From: Arsukibacterium tuosuense
GTDB lineage: Bacteria; Pseudomonadota; Gammaproteobacteria; Steroidobacterales; GCA-2729495
Assembly (NCBI GenBank): GCA_945872065.1
Contig: CAMBYH010000013.1
Coordinates: forward strand, 1 to 38,885
Direction of reading: 5' to 3'
DNA: 38,885 bases
Under the pieces are notes generated by a model. That model worked only from the letters and a program-made list of their open reading frames with translations, had not been told where the DNA came from and did no database searches. This document shows positions 17,201 through 23,545 of this stretch, one piece after another (positions within the stretch are counted from its first letter, which is position 1; each line of letters begins with the position of its first letter). The position numbers and the translations under genes are program-made.

Positions 17201-18083
17201 TAAAGGTGGCAACGCCGTCCCCACTGAAGCTCGTATCCGGCACACCGGCGCTGGTGAACTGGGCGAGGGTCAGGTCGCCACCACCACCGCCCGCCAGAAC
17301 CCCGTCGCCGGGCAGAACAGCGACGGCATTGAAGCCAAAGTTCGCTCCCGCCGGCGCTGCAAGCGGATTCGGAACGACGGCCAGGGCGTAGGACGGCTCA
17401 ATGGCGCCCGTGCTGGTCAGCACGATGACAAAGCCGACGCCAGTGGTACCCGCTGCCGTGCCGCCGCCCGCCACGACAATGCTGCCGTCGCTGCGCAACG
17501 CAATGGCGTTACCCGTTGGGTCAGTCACTCCCGCCGGCGTGAACAACACGACGCCAGCCGTGCCAAAGCTGCTGTCCAGCACCCCATTGGTGCCGAAGCG
17601 CGCGACAAACACCTGGCTGCTGGCTGCCGCGCTGTCTTTCCACGTGCCGGCCACAACGAGTTTCTGGTCCAGGGGCTGGATGGCCAGCGCCCGGCCGTCC
17701 CCGCCACCACCAGTCGTCGCGGTAATGCCGGGCAGGAAGGTGACGATGCCGGCAGTGCCAAAGGTGGCATCGACCGCGCCCGTCACGCCGTTCAGGCGCG
17801 TCAGGGTGACGTAGTCGATGACGGTGGGTCCGGCGGTGGTCTGCTGGCTGCGACCTGCCAGCACCAGAGACCCGTCGATCTGCTCGGCGATATCCCGGGC
17901 CACATCCGGCCCGGTATCGATGTTGATCTGGGCGATGCCACTGGTGCCGAACGTGGTATCCAGCGTCAGAGCGGCCCTGGCACCGCCTGCAGTCAGCAGG
18001 ATCCCGAGGCCCAGTATCCCCGCCAGCGTCAGTGGGTTCAGGGGAGCCAGGAGCGCAGCGAGCGGCAGGCGGATGTTCTTCAT
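14166..18083 (-). CDS. Giant secreted repeat protein: delta-60 repeats, eight Cys-pair repeats, GlyGly-CTERM-like tail
   Basis: A 1305-residue exported protein. It has a signal peptide (residues ~1-38, ending GGARA-ALT). Next come about five to six delta-60-type units (LDTTFGTSGI, VDATFGTAGIVTF, LDSSFGTAGVVLF, LDTTFGSGGFAPL) covering residues ~39-440, probably a propeller. Eight tandem units of about 100 residues follow. Each opens with a phrase like PDAFSFVDQTGV, then SAPVTISGL, then IGC...VCVRQTSS and a TLTIGG..DTFTSTT strand. All eight carry one Cys in the 'xxGC' position and one in 'VCV', which suggests one disulfide per unit. The C-terminus has a Gly-Gly, a hydrophobic helix (DIWALGLLAPLVAY) and an arginine cluster (RRRR): the layout of GlyGly-CTERM surface-sorting tails processed by rhombosortase. 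The last residues are encoded by a REP. Surface or adhesin-like function is inferred. Confidence 0.85.
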   Translation of the reverse strand: MKNIRLPLAALLAPLNPLTLAGILGLGILLTAGGARAALTLDTTFGTSGIAQINIDTGPDVARDIAEQIDGSLVLAGRSQQTTAGPTVIDYVTLTRLNGVTGAVDATFGTAGIVTFLPGITATTGGGGDGRALAIQPLDQKLVVAGTWKDSAAASSQVFVARFGTNGVLDSSFGTAGVVLFTPAGVTDPTGNAIALRSDGSIVVAGGGTAAGTTGVGFVIVLTSTGAIEPSYALAVVPNPLAAPAGANFGFNAVAVLPGDGVLAGGGGGDLTLAQFTSAGVPDTSFSGDGVATFNFLTFDTAQGPNPSFDVVTALTVLSDNRILIAGRAGGSSTGTATNRVLGRLTAAGALDTTFGSGGFAPLVDASTTEIPEGLGVRSSGDIVLVGQGFTPTQISPNGITVLGITGTYTPVLSDLTVLPDGNIAVAGQTALTGNTAFAASRIIATDLPDGPDTVPDPFAFTTQTGLEPGFVATSNAVTITGIAAPAAISVSSGDLYAIGCTPPFVTAAGTISNGQTVCVKTNAALPDLSAKSAFLIVGGVVSQFTLITGDATPDQFTFVNQTDVVANTQITSAPITLSGLTTPTDVRVTPAGSTYSIGCTATYVGNIGSATNGAQICVRHTSNASPGGITETTLFVGVETEVQATFRSTTAGVSDTTPDAFSFVDQTGVALSTVITSAPVTISGLNTPAPITVTGGTYAIGCTAPFTAVAGTISDGQSVCVRQTSSAAGLTVASTTLTIGGVADTFTSTTLDADTTPEAFSFVDQTGVNPATQITSAPVTITGITAPTAVSVVGGAYSVGCTATFVNVTGTISNGQSVCVRQLSSALGTTPVTTTLTVGGVADGFISTTRALDTTPAPFSFVDQTGVPLGATITSGIVVISGYEDPTSVTVSAGSTYSINCTATFTASPGTLQPPSARVCVRQTSPVTTSTVTSTVLTAGGVSGTFTSTTLAGDAIPTDFNFTNQTGVDLFATITSAPVTITGIDVAIPVSVTGGQYSSGCTNNYTSTPGNITNGQTVCVRQTSSFNSLTDTSTTITVGATSRTFTSTTKAGDQTPDDFSFAPQSNVALRTEVFADPITISGVDSPVAIQVTGPTTPGGQRLSLFSIGCTGTYDGQDGDVAEPGDTLCLIVLSAATDSTSQVVTVTIGGNQTGNQKSATFTVTTGETVPDEYFFTDRVGVLLNDTVYADPITITGITAPSRVEISQNGQYQLNCRGAWTGSNGLVSNGETLCVRQVAAASLATLTDTVLTVGGYSDTFTSTTVVEKPLPGGSAMDIWALGLLAPLVAYRRRRSALRRDSTIDRV

Positions 18084-18162
18084 CGGGTGGCACCAGGGGA
18101 TGGACGAGCGTAACGCCCGCGGCCCATTCTAAGAGGCCTCGCACTCCGGCACAATTTCACAG

Positions 18163-18576
18163 ATGTTAAATCCGCGCTACGCCATCACAGTCCTGCCAGC
18201 GGAGGTGGAGCTGACGGCTGTCCGGTCCCAGGGTGCCGGGGGCCAGAACGTGAACAAGGTGGCGAGCGCCATCCACCTGCGTTTCAACGTGCCGGCCTCC
18301 TCACTGCCCGAGGCGATCAAGGCCCGGCTCCTGGCCCTGGACGACCGCCGGCTGACCCGGGACGGGGTGCTGGTGATCAAGGCCCAGCGCTTCCGCAACC
18401 AGGAGCAGAACCGGGACGACGCGCTGGCCCGGCTCAATGAGCTGATCGCCCTGGCCAGCCACGTGCCCCGGGCGCGCCGGGCGACCAAGCCCACCAAGGG
18501 TTCGAAGCAGCGGCGGCTGGATGACAAGAAGCAACGGGGCACCCGCAAGTCCCTGCGGCAGCGGCCGGAGGATTAG
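18163..18576 (+). CDS. arfB: Alternative ribosome-rescue factor ArfB (YaeJ)
   Basis: A 137-residue peptidyl-tRNA hydrolase of the class I release-factor type. It rescues ribosomes stalled at the end of truncated mRNAs. The catalytic GGQ lies in RSQGAGGQNVNKVASAIHLR near residue 27; the Gln of this motif positions water at the ester bond. The C-terminal tail is very basic and extended (KGSKQRRLDDKKQRGTRKSL), as needed to enter the empty mRNA channel. The codon-recognition domain of true release factors is absent and the length matches ArfB. It diverges from the giant repeat protein across 79 bases, and its TAG stop (18574-18576) is 3 bases before a REP pair. The call is confident. Confidence 0.95.
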   Translation: MLNPRYAITVLPAEVELTAVRSQGAGGQNVNKVASAIHLRFNVPASSLPEAIKARLLALDDRRLTRDGVLVIKAQRFRNQEQNRDDALARLNELIALASHVPRARRATKPTKGSKQRRLDDKKQRGTRKSLRQRPED

Positions 18577-18579
18577 CGT

Positions 18580-18636
18580 GTAGGAGCGCCTTCAGGCGCG
18601 ATGCCGAAAAGTTTTCGCGCCTGAAGGCGCTCCTAC
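18580..18636. repeat. REP pair, copy 2
   Basis: Inverted arms GTAGGAGCGCCTTCAGGCGC (18580 on) and GCGCCTGAAGGCGCTCCTAC (ending 18636), separated by a short A/T-rich spacer containing CCGAAAAGTTTT. The arms are perfect complements across 20 bases and could form a strong hairpin between two convergent genes (arfB and the LLM oxidoreductase). The right arm supplies the TAG stop of the LLM gene (18633-18635). Confidence 0.92.
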
Positions 18637-19643
18637 AACAACGCCGGAATGATGCGCTCGCCGATCAGCCGGATCGATGCCGCAGGGTCTGTGTACAGGC
18701 GCAGCGCAATGCCCCCAAGGCCCGCCGCCTTCAGATGCCGCAGTTTGGCCAGCACGGGCTCCAGGTCATCGGGCGATCCGGAGATCGTCACGTTAGCCAC
18801 CAGCGCGTCCAGGATCCGGTCGGGGACGCCGTCGACGACATGACTGCCCGCGGCGAAGGCGGCCGCAAAGGCTGCCTGGCTCCGCATGACCAGCGCCACA
18901 TCCTCGGTTGCCAGGAACTCCGCGAGCAGCCAGGGACGGAAGATGCCCCGGAGCAGCAGCCACCGGCGTCCCTCCCGCAGGGCCTGCTGGCGATCGGGGT
19001 AGACGTGCCAGGCCGTGAAGACGGTGGTGTGGAAGTCCGGTCGCTGGCGCCCGCCTTGCTCAAGGGCCGCGTCCAGCGCACCCAGCGCTGCACTGGCAGG
19101 GCCCGGTGGCATATCGCTCATCATAATGCCGTCCGCACAACCGGCGGCCATGCGCAGCATCTGCTGCTGGCTCGCGCCCACGAAGATCCGGGGCGCAGCA
19201 ACCTCGAGCCAGCGCAGCTGCAGGCCGCTCACGCGGTACAACTCGCCGGCATAGGTCACCCTCTGCCCGCTGGCGGCGGCGCGCAGAATCTCGACGCACT
19301 CGCGGACGGCCCGCACCCGCCGGTCGGGGCGAATACCGAGGGACTGCAGCGCCTCGCCGCCCCCACCGATCACGATCTGGGCCCGCCCACCCGCCATTTC
19401 GTTCAGGGTCAGCAGCGCCGAGGCAATCTTGACCGGGTGGGTATCGAAGGGATTCACGGCGATGGGTCCCAGGCGAATCCGGGACGAGGTCTGGGCCAGC
19501 AGCCCCAGGCTGGCGAAGGGGTCCCGGGCATCCAGCAGGCTCGAGACCCAGACCCCATGCACCCCAAAGCGCTCGGCCAGACGACCGAGTTCTGCCAGCT
19601 CCTGGGGTTTGGCGCGGGCATCGAGGATGACGTCGATGTGCAT
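18633..19643 (-). CDS. LLM class flavin-dependent oxidoreductase (second)
   Basis: A 336-residue luciferase-like TIM-barrel oxidoreductase using FMN or F420, only distantly similar to the one at 3411-4370. Features are MHIDVILDARAKPQELAELG at the first strand, FGVHGVWVSSLLDARDPFAS, SSRIRLGPIAVNPFDTHPVK, LTLNEMAGGRAQIVIGGGG (the cofactor-phosphate loop near residue 90) and RVRAVRECVEILRAA. The 'IVIGGGGEALQSLG' form is typical of F420-dependent methylene-H4MPT reductase-like members, but F420 use cannot be proven from sequence. No partner gene is adjacent. The gene is bracketed by REP sequences: its TAG stop is part of copy 2 and a single REP lies 7 bases upstream of its ATG. That REP occupies the position of the ribosome site, and I see no Shine-Dalgarno there. 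Confidence 0.87.
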   Translation of the reverse strand: MHIDVILDARAKPQELAELGRLAERFGVHGVWVSSLLDARDPFASLGLLAQTSSRIRLGPIAVNPFDTHPVKIASALLTLNEMAGGRAQIVIGGGGEALQSLGIRPDRRVRAVRECVEILRAAASGQRVTYAGELYRVSGLQLRWLEVAAPRIFVGASQQQMLRMAAGCADGIMMSDMPPGPASAALGALDAALEQGGRQRPDFHTTVFTAWHVYPDRQQALREGRRWLLLRGIFRPWLLAEFLATEDVALVMRSQAAFAAAFAAGSHVVDGVPDRILDALVANVTISGSPDDLEPVLAKLRHLKAAGLGGIALRLYTDPAASIRLIGERIIPALL

Positions 19644-19650
19644 GCTGGTT

Positions 19651-19673
19651 ATCGCGCCTAAAGGCGCTCCTAC
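19651..19673. repeat. Single REP, copy 3
   Basis: One arm only, GCGCCTAAAGGCGCTCCTAC, in the minus orientation of the family. It sits immediately upstream of the LLM start codon (ATG at 19643) and just beyond the end of the frameshifted coiled-coil gene. Confidence 0.85.
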
Positions 19674-19695
19674 CAGCGAAATTATGCCTCAGGAT

Positions 19696-20291
19696 TCAGG
19701 CAAAGGGCCGGCTCGTCGCGCGCTGCGGGCGCAGCTGGTCCACGAGTGCCGCCAGCTCGTCCCGCTCCCGCTGGAGCTGGCTGATCTGGGAGGTCGTCAC
19801 TGTGGAGCCAGACTCCGTCACGTCCAGCTCCATCCGGGTGTCCTTGAGCTGCAGGCTTACGGTCGCCAGCGCCTCTGTCCGGTCACTCAACTCACCCAGC
19901 ACGCCCTCGACGCGCTGGCTGGCCTCCCGCAGCGACTGCTCGAGGGCCTGGATACACGCGCGTCCCGGTCGGCCATCTGGCCGCGCAGGGCAGTCATCTC
20001 GGTGGCCGCGGCCTTGGCCACCTTGTGGTGCTGTTCGCGCTCAACACGCCCCTGATCCAGGAGCTTCTGGGTAATGCGCAGTTCCTCGAGCAACGCCTTC
20101 TGGCGGGTATCAGCTTCGAGCGCGAGCTCCGGGACCTTAGGCGCTTTGCTGAAAGGGTGGTTGCGGCCCGTGTCGCCAAACAGGCTTTCCTTCAGGGGTC
20201 CACCGGCCCGGACCACGATGAAGCCCACCACGCTCCCGCCGAGGATGATGCCAAAGAGCAGCCCTATGAATATGAGTCCGGCGTAAGCCAT
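19696..20291 (-). pseudogene. Coiled-coil membrane protein, frameshifted
   Basis: From the ATG at 20291 the frame reads an N-terminal TM helix (AYAGLIFIGLLFGIILGGSV) and a coiled coil (ALLEELRITQKLLDQGRVER, TEMTALRGQMADRDAR). It then loses sense near 19955. In the next frame the coiled coil resumes as IQALEQSLREASQRVEGVLG, continues as LQLKDTRMELDVTESG and QISQLQRERDELAALVDQL, and stops at 19696. Joining the two gives one continuous protein of about 197 residues ('...ADRDAR-IQALEQ...'). The sequence at the break is CGTGTATC; a duplicated GT or one missing base would explain it. It follows the next gene upstream (stop 20293) by 1 base, so both form an operon of membrane-anchored coiled-coil proteins. 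This is a real lesion or a sequencing error. Function unknown. Confidence 0.75.
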
Positions 20292-20292
20292 C

Positions 20293-20706
20293 TCAGGAGT
20301 CCACGAACACGTCGCCGCCCTGATCCAGGATCGGGGAAGCGCCCAGTACCAGCTGACCCCGGGGGCGGGCTGTCTTGGCGCATTCGTGCTGGACCTCGGC
20401 TTTCAGTTTCCGCACGAGTTCATCGTGACCGGTGGATTTTTCCCGCAGCGTCTTGAGTTCGGCACTGGCCTTGCCGAGTTCACTGGCCAGAGCGTCGCGC
20501 TCGGCCTTCGCCTGCTCCGCAGTCCGCTGGGTGACACGCAGGTCCGCCTCCAGGCCGCGAATCGTGTGGTGTAGATCGTCGGCCCGCTTGCCCATGCGCC
20601 GATTGGCGCTGCTGCCCATGAGGCGCGTGAACATTGCGCCCACGACAAAACCGGCCACAGCGGCAGCGGCGATGAACAGGTTGGAGAGCAGAGTTCCGCC
20701 AAACAT
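20293..20706 (-). CDS. Membrane-anchored coiled-coil protein, hypothetical
   Basis: A 137-residue protein with an N-terminal membrane helix (LLSNLFIAAAAVAGFVVGAMF). A short basic stretch (SSANRRMGKRADDLHH) is followed by a long coiled coil (TIRGLEADLRVTQRTAEQAK, LASELGKASAELKTLREKST). The C-terminal 20 residues are different in character (LVLGASPILDQGGDVFVDS). Topology and length resemble small inner-membrane coiled-coil proteins of the YhcB/DUF1043 style, but I do not see a decisive motif. It is followed after 1 base by the frameshifted gene 19696-20291, which has the same architecture, so they probably work together. It starts 82 bases downstream of the PQQ dehydrogenase stop on the same strand. 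Confidence 0.7.
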   Translation of the reverse strand: MFGGTLLSNLFIAAAAVAGFVVGAMFTRLMGSSANRRMGKRADDLHHTIRGLEADLRVTQRTAEQAKAERDALASELGKASAELKTLREKSTGHDELVRKLKAEVQHECAKTARPRGQLVLGASPILDQGGDVFVDS

Positions 20707-20788
20707 AAGGCGGAGCGTAGCCGCGCCCTGGCCCGGCCGGCCATGCGCCAGTTCTCAGTCGGTTCCGGGCAGGCCCGGGAAACGCGGC

Positions 20789-22753
20789 CTACTTCACGGA
20801 AGGCGGCAGCGCGTAAGCCAGCACGTAGTCGTCGATGCCCTTGGCGTCGTACCAGGAGTGGCCGCCCGCCGCAAAAACCACGAACTGGCGGCCATTGGCC
20901 TCGTAGGTCATGGGCGTCGACATGGCGGACGTCGGCGCGATCTCCTCCCAGAGGATCTTGCCCGTTTCCACATCGTAGGCGTGCAGCCGGTTGTCGGGGG
21001 TGGCACCAATGAAGATGAGCCCACCCGCCGTGATGATCGGACCGCCCGCCGTGGGCGCGCCCAGGTCCAGGGGAATCGGCACCGGCATCAGCTTGTCGAG
21101 CTTGCCGAAGGGGATCTTCCACTTGATCTCGCCCTTCGCCATGTCCACCGCCACCAGCATGTTCCAGGGTGGCGCCGTGCAGGGCGTGAAGGACGGCGAC
21201 ATGAGGGGTCCCTGCTTCACGCCGTAGGGCGTGTCACCGAGATAGCCAGGGCCCTGCAGCGGGCCACCCGCTTCCGGACGCTTGGCGTACTCCGGGTCCA
21301 CCTGATCCCGGGACAGGAACTGGACGTAGTAGGGAATCTGGGACACGGGCGTGATAAGCAGGTTGCGCGCCGGGTCGAAGGCACCACCACCCCAGTTGGC
21401 GCCGCCACCAATCTGGGGATACATGACCGTGCCCCGGGTGGAGATGGGCTCGTAGTGCCCGCCGTGGCGCATGGACTCGATCTTCTTCCGGCAGGCGTTC
21501 TTGTCGAGGAACGTAAAGCCCCAGGCATCGTCCGGCGTAATGCTGTTGCGGACGAGCACAGGCGGCTTAGTCGGGAAAGGTTGCGTGGGCGACAGCTTCT
21601 CCCCCACGACTTCGGTGTCCGTCGGGACGGGCCGCTCCTCGATGGGAAACAGCGGTTCGCCGGTCTCCCGGTTGAAGGCAAACACCATGCCGGTCTTGAC
21701 CAGCTGGATCACTGCGGGAATCGTCTGGCCGTCCTTGCGGATATCCACGAGGATCGGCGGTGAACCCACGTCCCGGTCCCACACATCGTGGTGCAGGGTC
21801 TGGAAGTGCCAGACCACCTGCCCCGTCGAGGCGCGGAGCGCCACGATGGAATTGGCGTAACGGTTGTCTCCGGGCCGGTGGGCGCCCCAGTAGTTAGGCG
21901 CGGGTGCCGCCGTCGGGATGAAGAGCAAATCCCGGGGACTGTCTGCCGCCATGGGCACCCAGGTGTTGCCGCCACCAACCTCGATGGGCGTGGGTTCGAA
22001 GCCTGTTGCTGCGTCCCGCACCAGGGGATCGAAAGACCATTTCAGGGCGCCGGTGCGGGCATCGAAACCACGGATGGCGCCGTTCACCGAACTTGAACTC
22101 TTGAACTTGTTCGCGAAGGACGAGACCGCAACGATGCCGTTGATGGCCGTGGGCGGCGAGGCCAGTTGCGTGAGCTGCACACCGTCCGACGGAAAGGTGG
22201 CCTTGAGCAGAATGTCGACGTTCACTTCGCCATTGACCCCAAAGCCCGGGCACAGGCGTCCGTCCCGGGCGTCCATGGCGATCAGCCGCTTGTCTGCCGT
22301 CGCCAGAAACAGGCGGTGCGCGCAGGCAGCACCGGGCGCGGCCAGGTCGTCGGCCCAGTACTCCACGCCCCGGCACTTGAAGCGGCCGGCGTAGGGCGTC
22401 TTGTCGATCTTCGGATCCATAGTCCAGCGGGGCGTGCCGGAGGCCGGGTCGAGGGCAATGACCTTGCCGAAGGGATCACACACCACCAGATGCGCGCCCG
22501 CAGCGGCAGGGAGGAGCGTTGGTGTGTTCTGGAAGTCGATGTACTTCTTCAGCGTGGGGTTGTCCTTCACGGCCCCCGTGCGGTACTGCCAGGCGAGTTC
22601 CAGGCCGGCGACATTGTCCTTGTTGATCTGGGTCAGCGGCGAGAAGCGGCTGCCCCCTTCATCCCCGCCGTAGTGGGGCCAGCCCTGGCCTGAAGCGACC
22701 GGGAGCGCCAGGCAGAGCAGGGTTGCTGGCAGGAGCCTTTTCAAGAAGTGCAT
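20789..22753 (-). CDS. Periplasmic PQQ-dependent dehydrogenase (second paralog)
   Basis: A 654-residue quinoprotein. I start at the ATG at 22753 (MHFLKRLLPATLLCLALPVA), which gives a normal signal peptide; the frame extends five codons to a TTG, which is less likely. It shares its plan with the 5889-7859 enzyme: WPHYGGDEGGSRFSPLTQIN at the N-terminus, FKCRGVEYWADDLA with a Cys, 'AIRGFDARTGALKWSFDPL', LHHDVWDRDVGSPPILVDI, and a VKTGMVFAFNRETGEPLFP segment. The catalytic Asp (HHDVWD) and Lys (VKTG) positions look kept. There are no TM anchor helices and no heme motif. Compared with its paralog the active-site neighbour 'DLDLPAQP' is 'DRDVGSPP', so substrates probably differ. The substrate is unknown; PQQ must be made or taken up elsewhere. 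Confidence 0.9.
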   Translation of the reverse strand: MHFLKRLLPATLLCLALPVASGQGWPHYGGDEGGSRFSPLTQINKDNVAGLELAWQYRTGAVKDNPTLKKYIDFQNTPTLLPAAAGAHLVVCDPFGKVIALDPASGTPRWTMDPKIDKTPYAGRFKCRGVEYWADDLAAPGAACAHRLFLATADKRLIAMDARDGRLCPGFGVNGEVNVDILLKATFPSDGVQLTQLASPPTAINGIVAVSSFANKFKSSSSVNGAIRGFDARTGALKWSFDPLVRDAATGFEPTPIEVGGGNTWVPMAADSPRDLLFIPTAAPAPNYWGAHRPGDNRYANSIVALRASTGQVVWHFQTLHHDVWDRDVGSPPILVDIRKDGQTIPAVIQLVKTGMVFAFNRETGEPLFPIEERPVPTDTEVVGEKLSPTQPFPTKPPVLVRNSITPDDAWGFTFLDKNACRKKIESMRHGGHYEPISTRGTVMYPQIGGGANWGGGAFDPARNLLITPVSQIPYYVQFLSRDQVDPEYAKRPEAGGPLQGPGYLGDTPYGVKQGPLMSPSFTPCTAPPWNMLVAVDMAKGEIKWKIPFGKLDKLMPVPIPLDLGAPTAGGPIITAGGLIFIGATPDNRLHAYDVETGKILWEEIAPTSAMSTPMTYEANGRQFVVFAAGGHSWYDAKGIDDYVLAYALPPSVK

Positions 22754-22805
22754 CGGTGACTCGCTCAATGTGGAACCGCAATCCCGTCAATCTAACTCAA
22801 GTACC

Positions 22806-22881
22806 GTAGGAGCGGCTTCAGCCGCGACCGGGCCGCTGCAAGATATGTCCACCGGTTGGTCGCGCGTGAACGCGCTCCTAC
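22806..22881. repeat. REP pair, copy 4 (divergent arms)
   Basis: The left arm GTAGGAGCGGCTTCAGCCGC starts at 22806 and the right arm GCGCGTGAACGCGCTCCTAC ends at 22881, with about 30 bases between them. The arms have drifted from each other but keep the GTAGGAGC ends and internal palindromes. The right arm supplies the TAG stop of the chorismate-lyase-like gene (22878-22880). Confidence 0.85.
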
Positions 22882-23465
22882 GCCCGGAACGCCCAGGGAA
22901 AGCGCTCGGTGATGAGCATCAGCGGCTGGGAGCCGGCGCTCACGCGATAGGTGCGGGTGAGAAAGTCCGGCTCGGTCAGCCCGGCCACTGGGGCTGGCAG
23001 CGAAGCCGGCCGCTCGCGGCCGTACCAGAGGCCCTCCCGCCGGCTCTCAAAGCCTGGGAGCAGCAGGAGCTGCCCGAGGCTCAAGCCCCCGGACAGCAGC
23101 CCGTCGCGCAGCGCGGCAGGCAGGCGTTCCGTGCAGATTACCGACTCGGCGTAGGCAAAGAGCCGTTGACTGCGGCCCCCGACCAGAAGGACCGCGCGCT
23201 CCAGCACGGGCGTTCCCGGGGGTGCGTCGAGCCAGGTTGCGGCGGCTGGCAGCACTGCGGCGCGTTGGCTTAAGGGTTGCACCGTCACTGGTTCCAAAGC
23301 CCAGGCCGAGAGGAATGTCGTGACGGTCCCGTCGATGACCAGCAGGGAGCGCTGCAGTGGGGAGAGATCTTCCGGATGAACCGGCTCGAGCCAGGCGGGC
23401 CTTTCCTCCTGGGCCAGGAACAGGCGCGCAGCCGGGTCGAAGCGGGTGTCCGCCGGCCGGGTCAT
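22878..23465 (-). CDS. Chorismate pyruvate-lyase-like (DUF98) protein
   Basis: A 195-residue protein of the chorismate lyase/DUF98 fold. Family marks are LSPLQRSLLVIDGTVTTFLS (residues 34-53: the 'QR.LL..DGTVT' strand), ALEPVTVQPLSQ, 'PPGTPVLERAVLLVG' and 'RLFAYAESVICTERLPAALR', then a C-terminal 'FLTRTYRVSAGSQPLMLITE' strand. True UbiC converts chorismate to 4-hydroxybenzoate and pyruvate for ubiquinone synthesis. DUF98 members share the fold and in some bacteria make 4-hydroxybenzoate for other pathways. UbiA is not adjacent, so a ubiquinone role is not proven here. The ATG start is at 23465, and the TAG stop lies inside a REP. It diverges from the double hydrolase gene by 80 bases. Confidence 0.75.
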   Translation of the reverse strand: MTRPADTRFDPAARLFLAQEERPAWLEPVHPEDLSPLQRSLLVIDGTVTTFLSAWALEPVTVQPLSQRAAVLPAAATWLDAPPGTPVLERAVLLVGGRSQRLFAYAESVICTERLPAALRDGLLSGGLSLGQLLLLPGFESRREGLWYGRERPASLPAPVAGLTEPDFLTRTYRVSAGSQPLMLITERFPWAFRA

Positions 23466-23545
23466 CGTCCACCTCGCATCAGGAACTACCGGCCGGGGCT
23501 ACACGGCGGGCATGATACCGCCCACGCAGTTGCCGGGAAGGCCGC

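Noticed and set aside
16221-18113. Plus-strand 630-codon open frame opposite the giant repeat protein
   Set aside because: It has Arg/Gly/His-rich antisense composition and mirrors the repeats of the minus-strand gene; no domain is visible.
20432-21763. Plus-strand 443-codon open frame opposite the second PQQ dehydrogenase
   Set aside because: High-GC antisense shadow with basic, low-complexity composition; the minus-strand quinoprotein is unmistakable.
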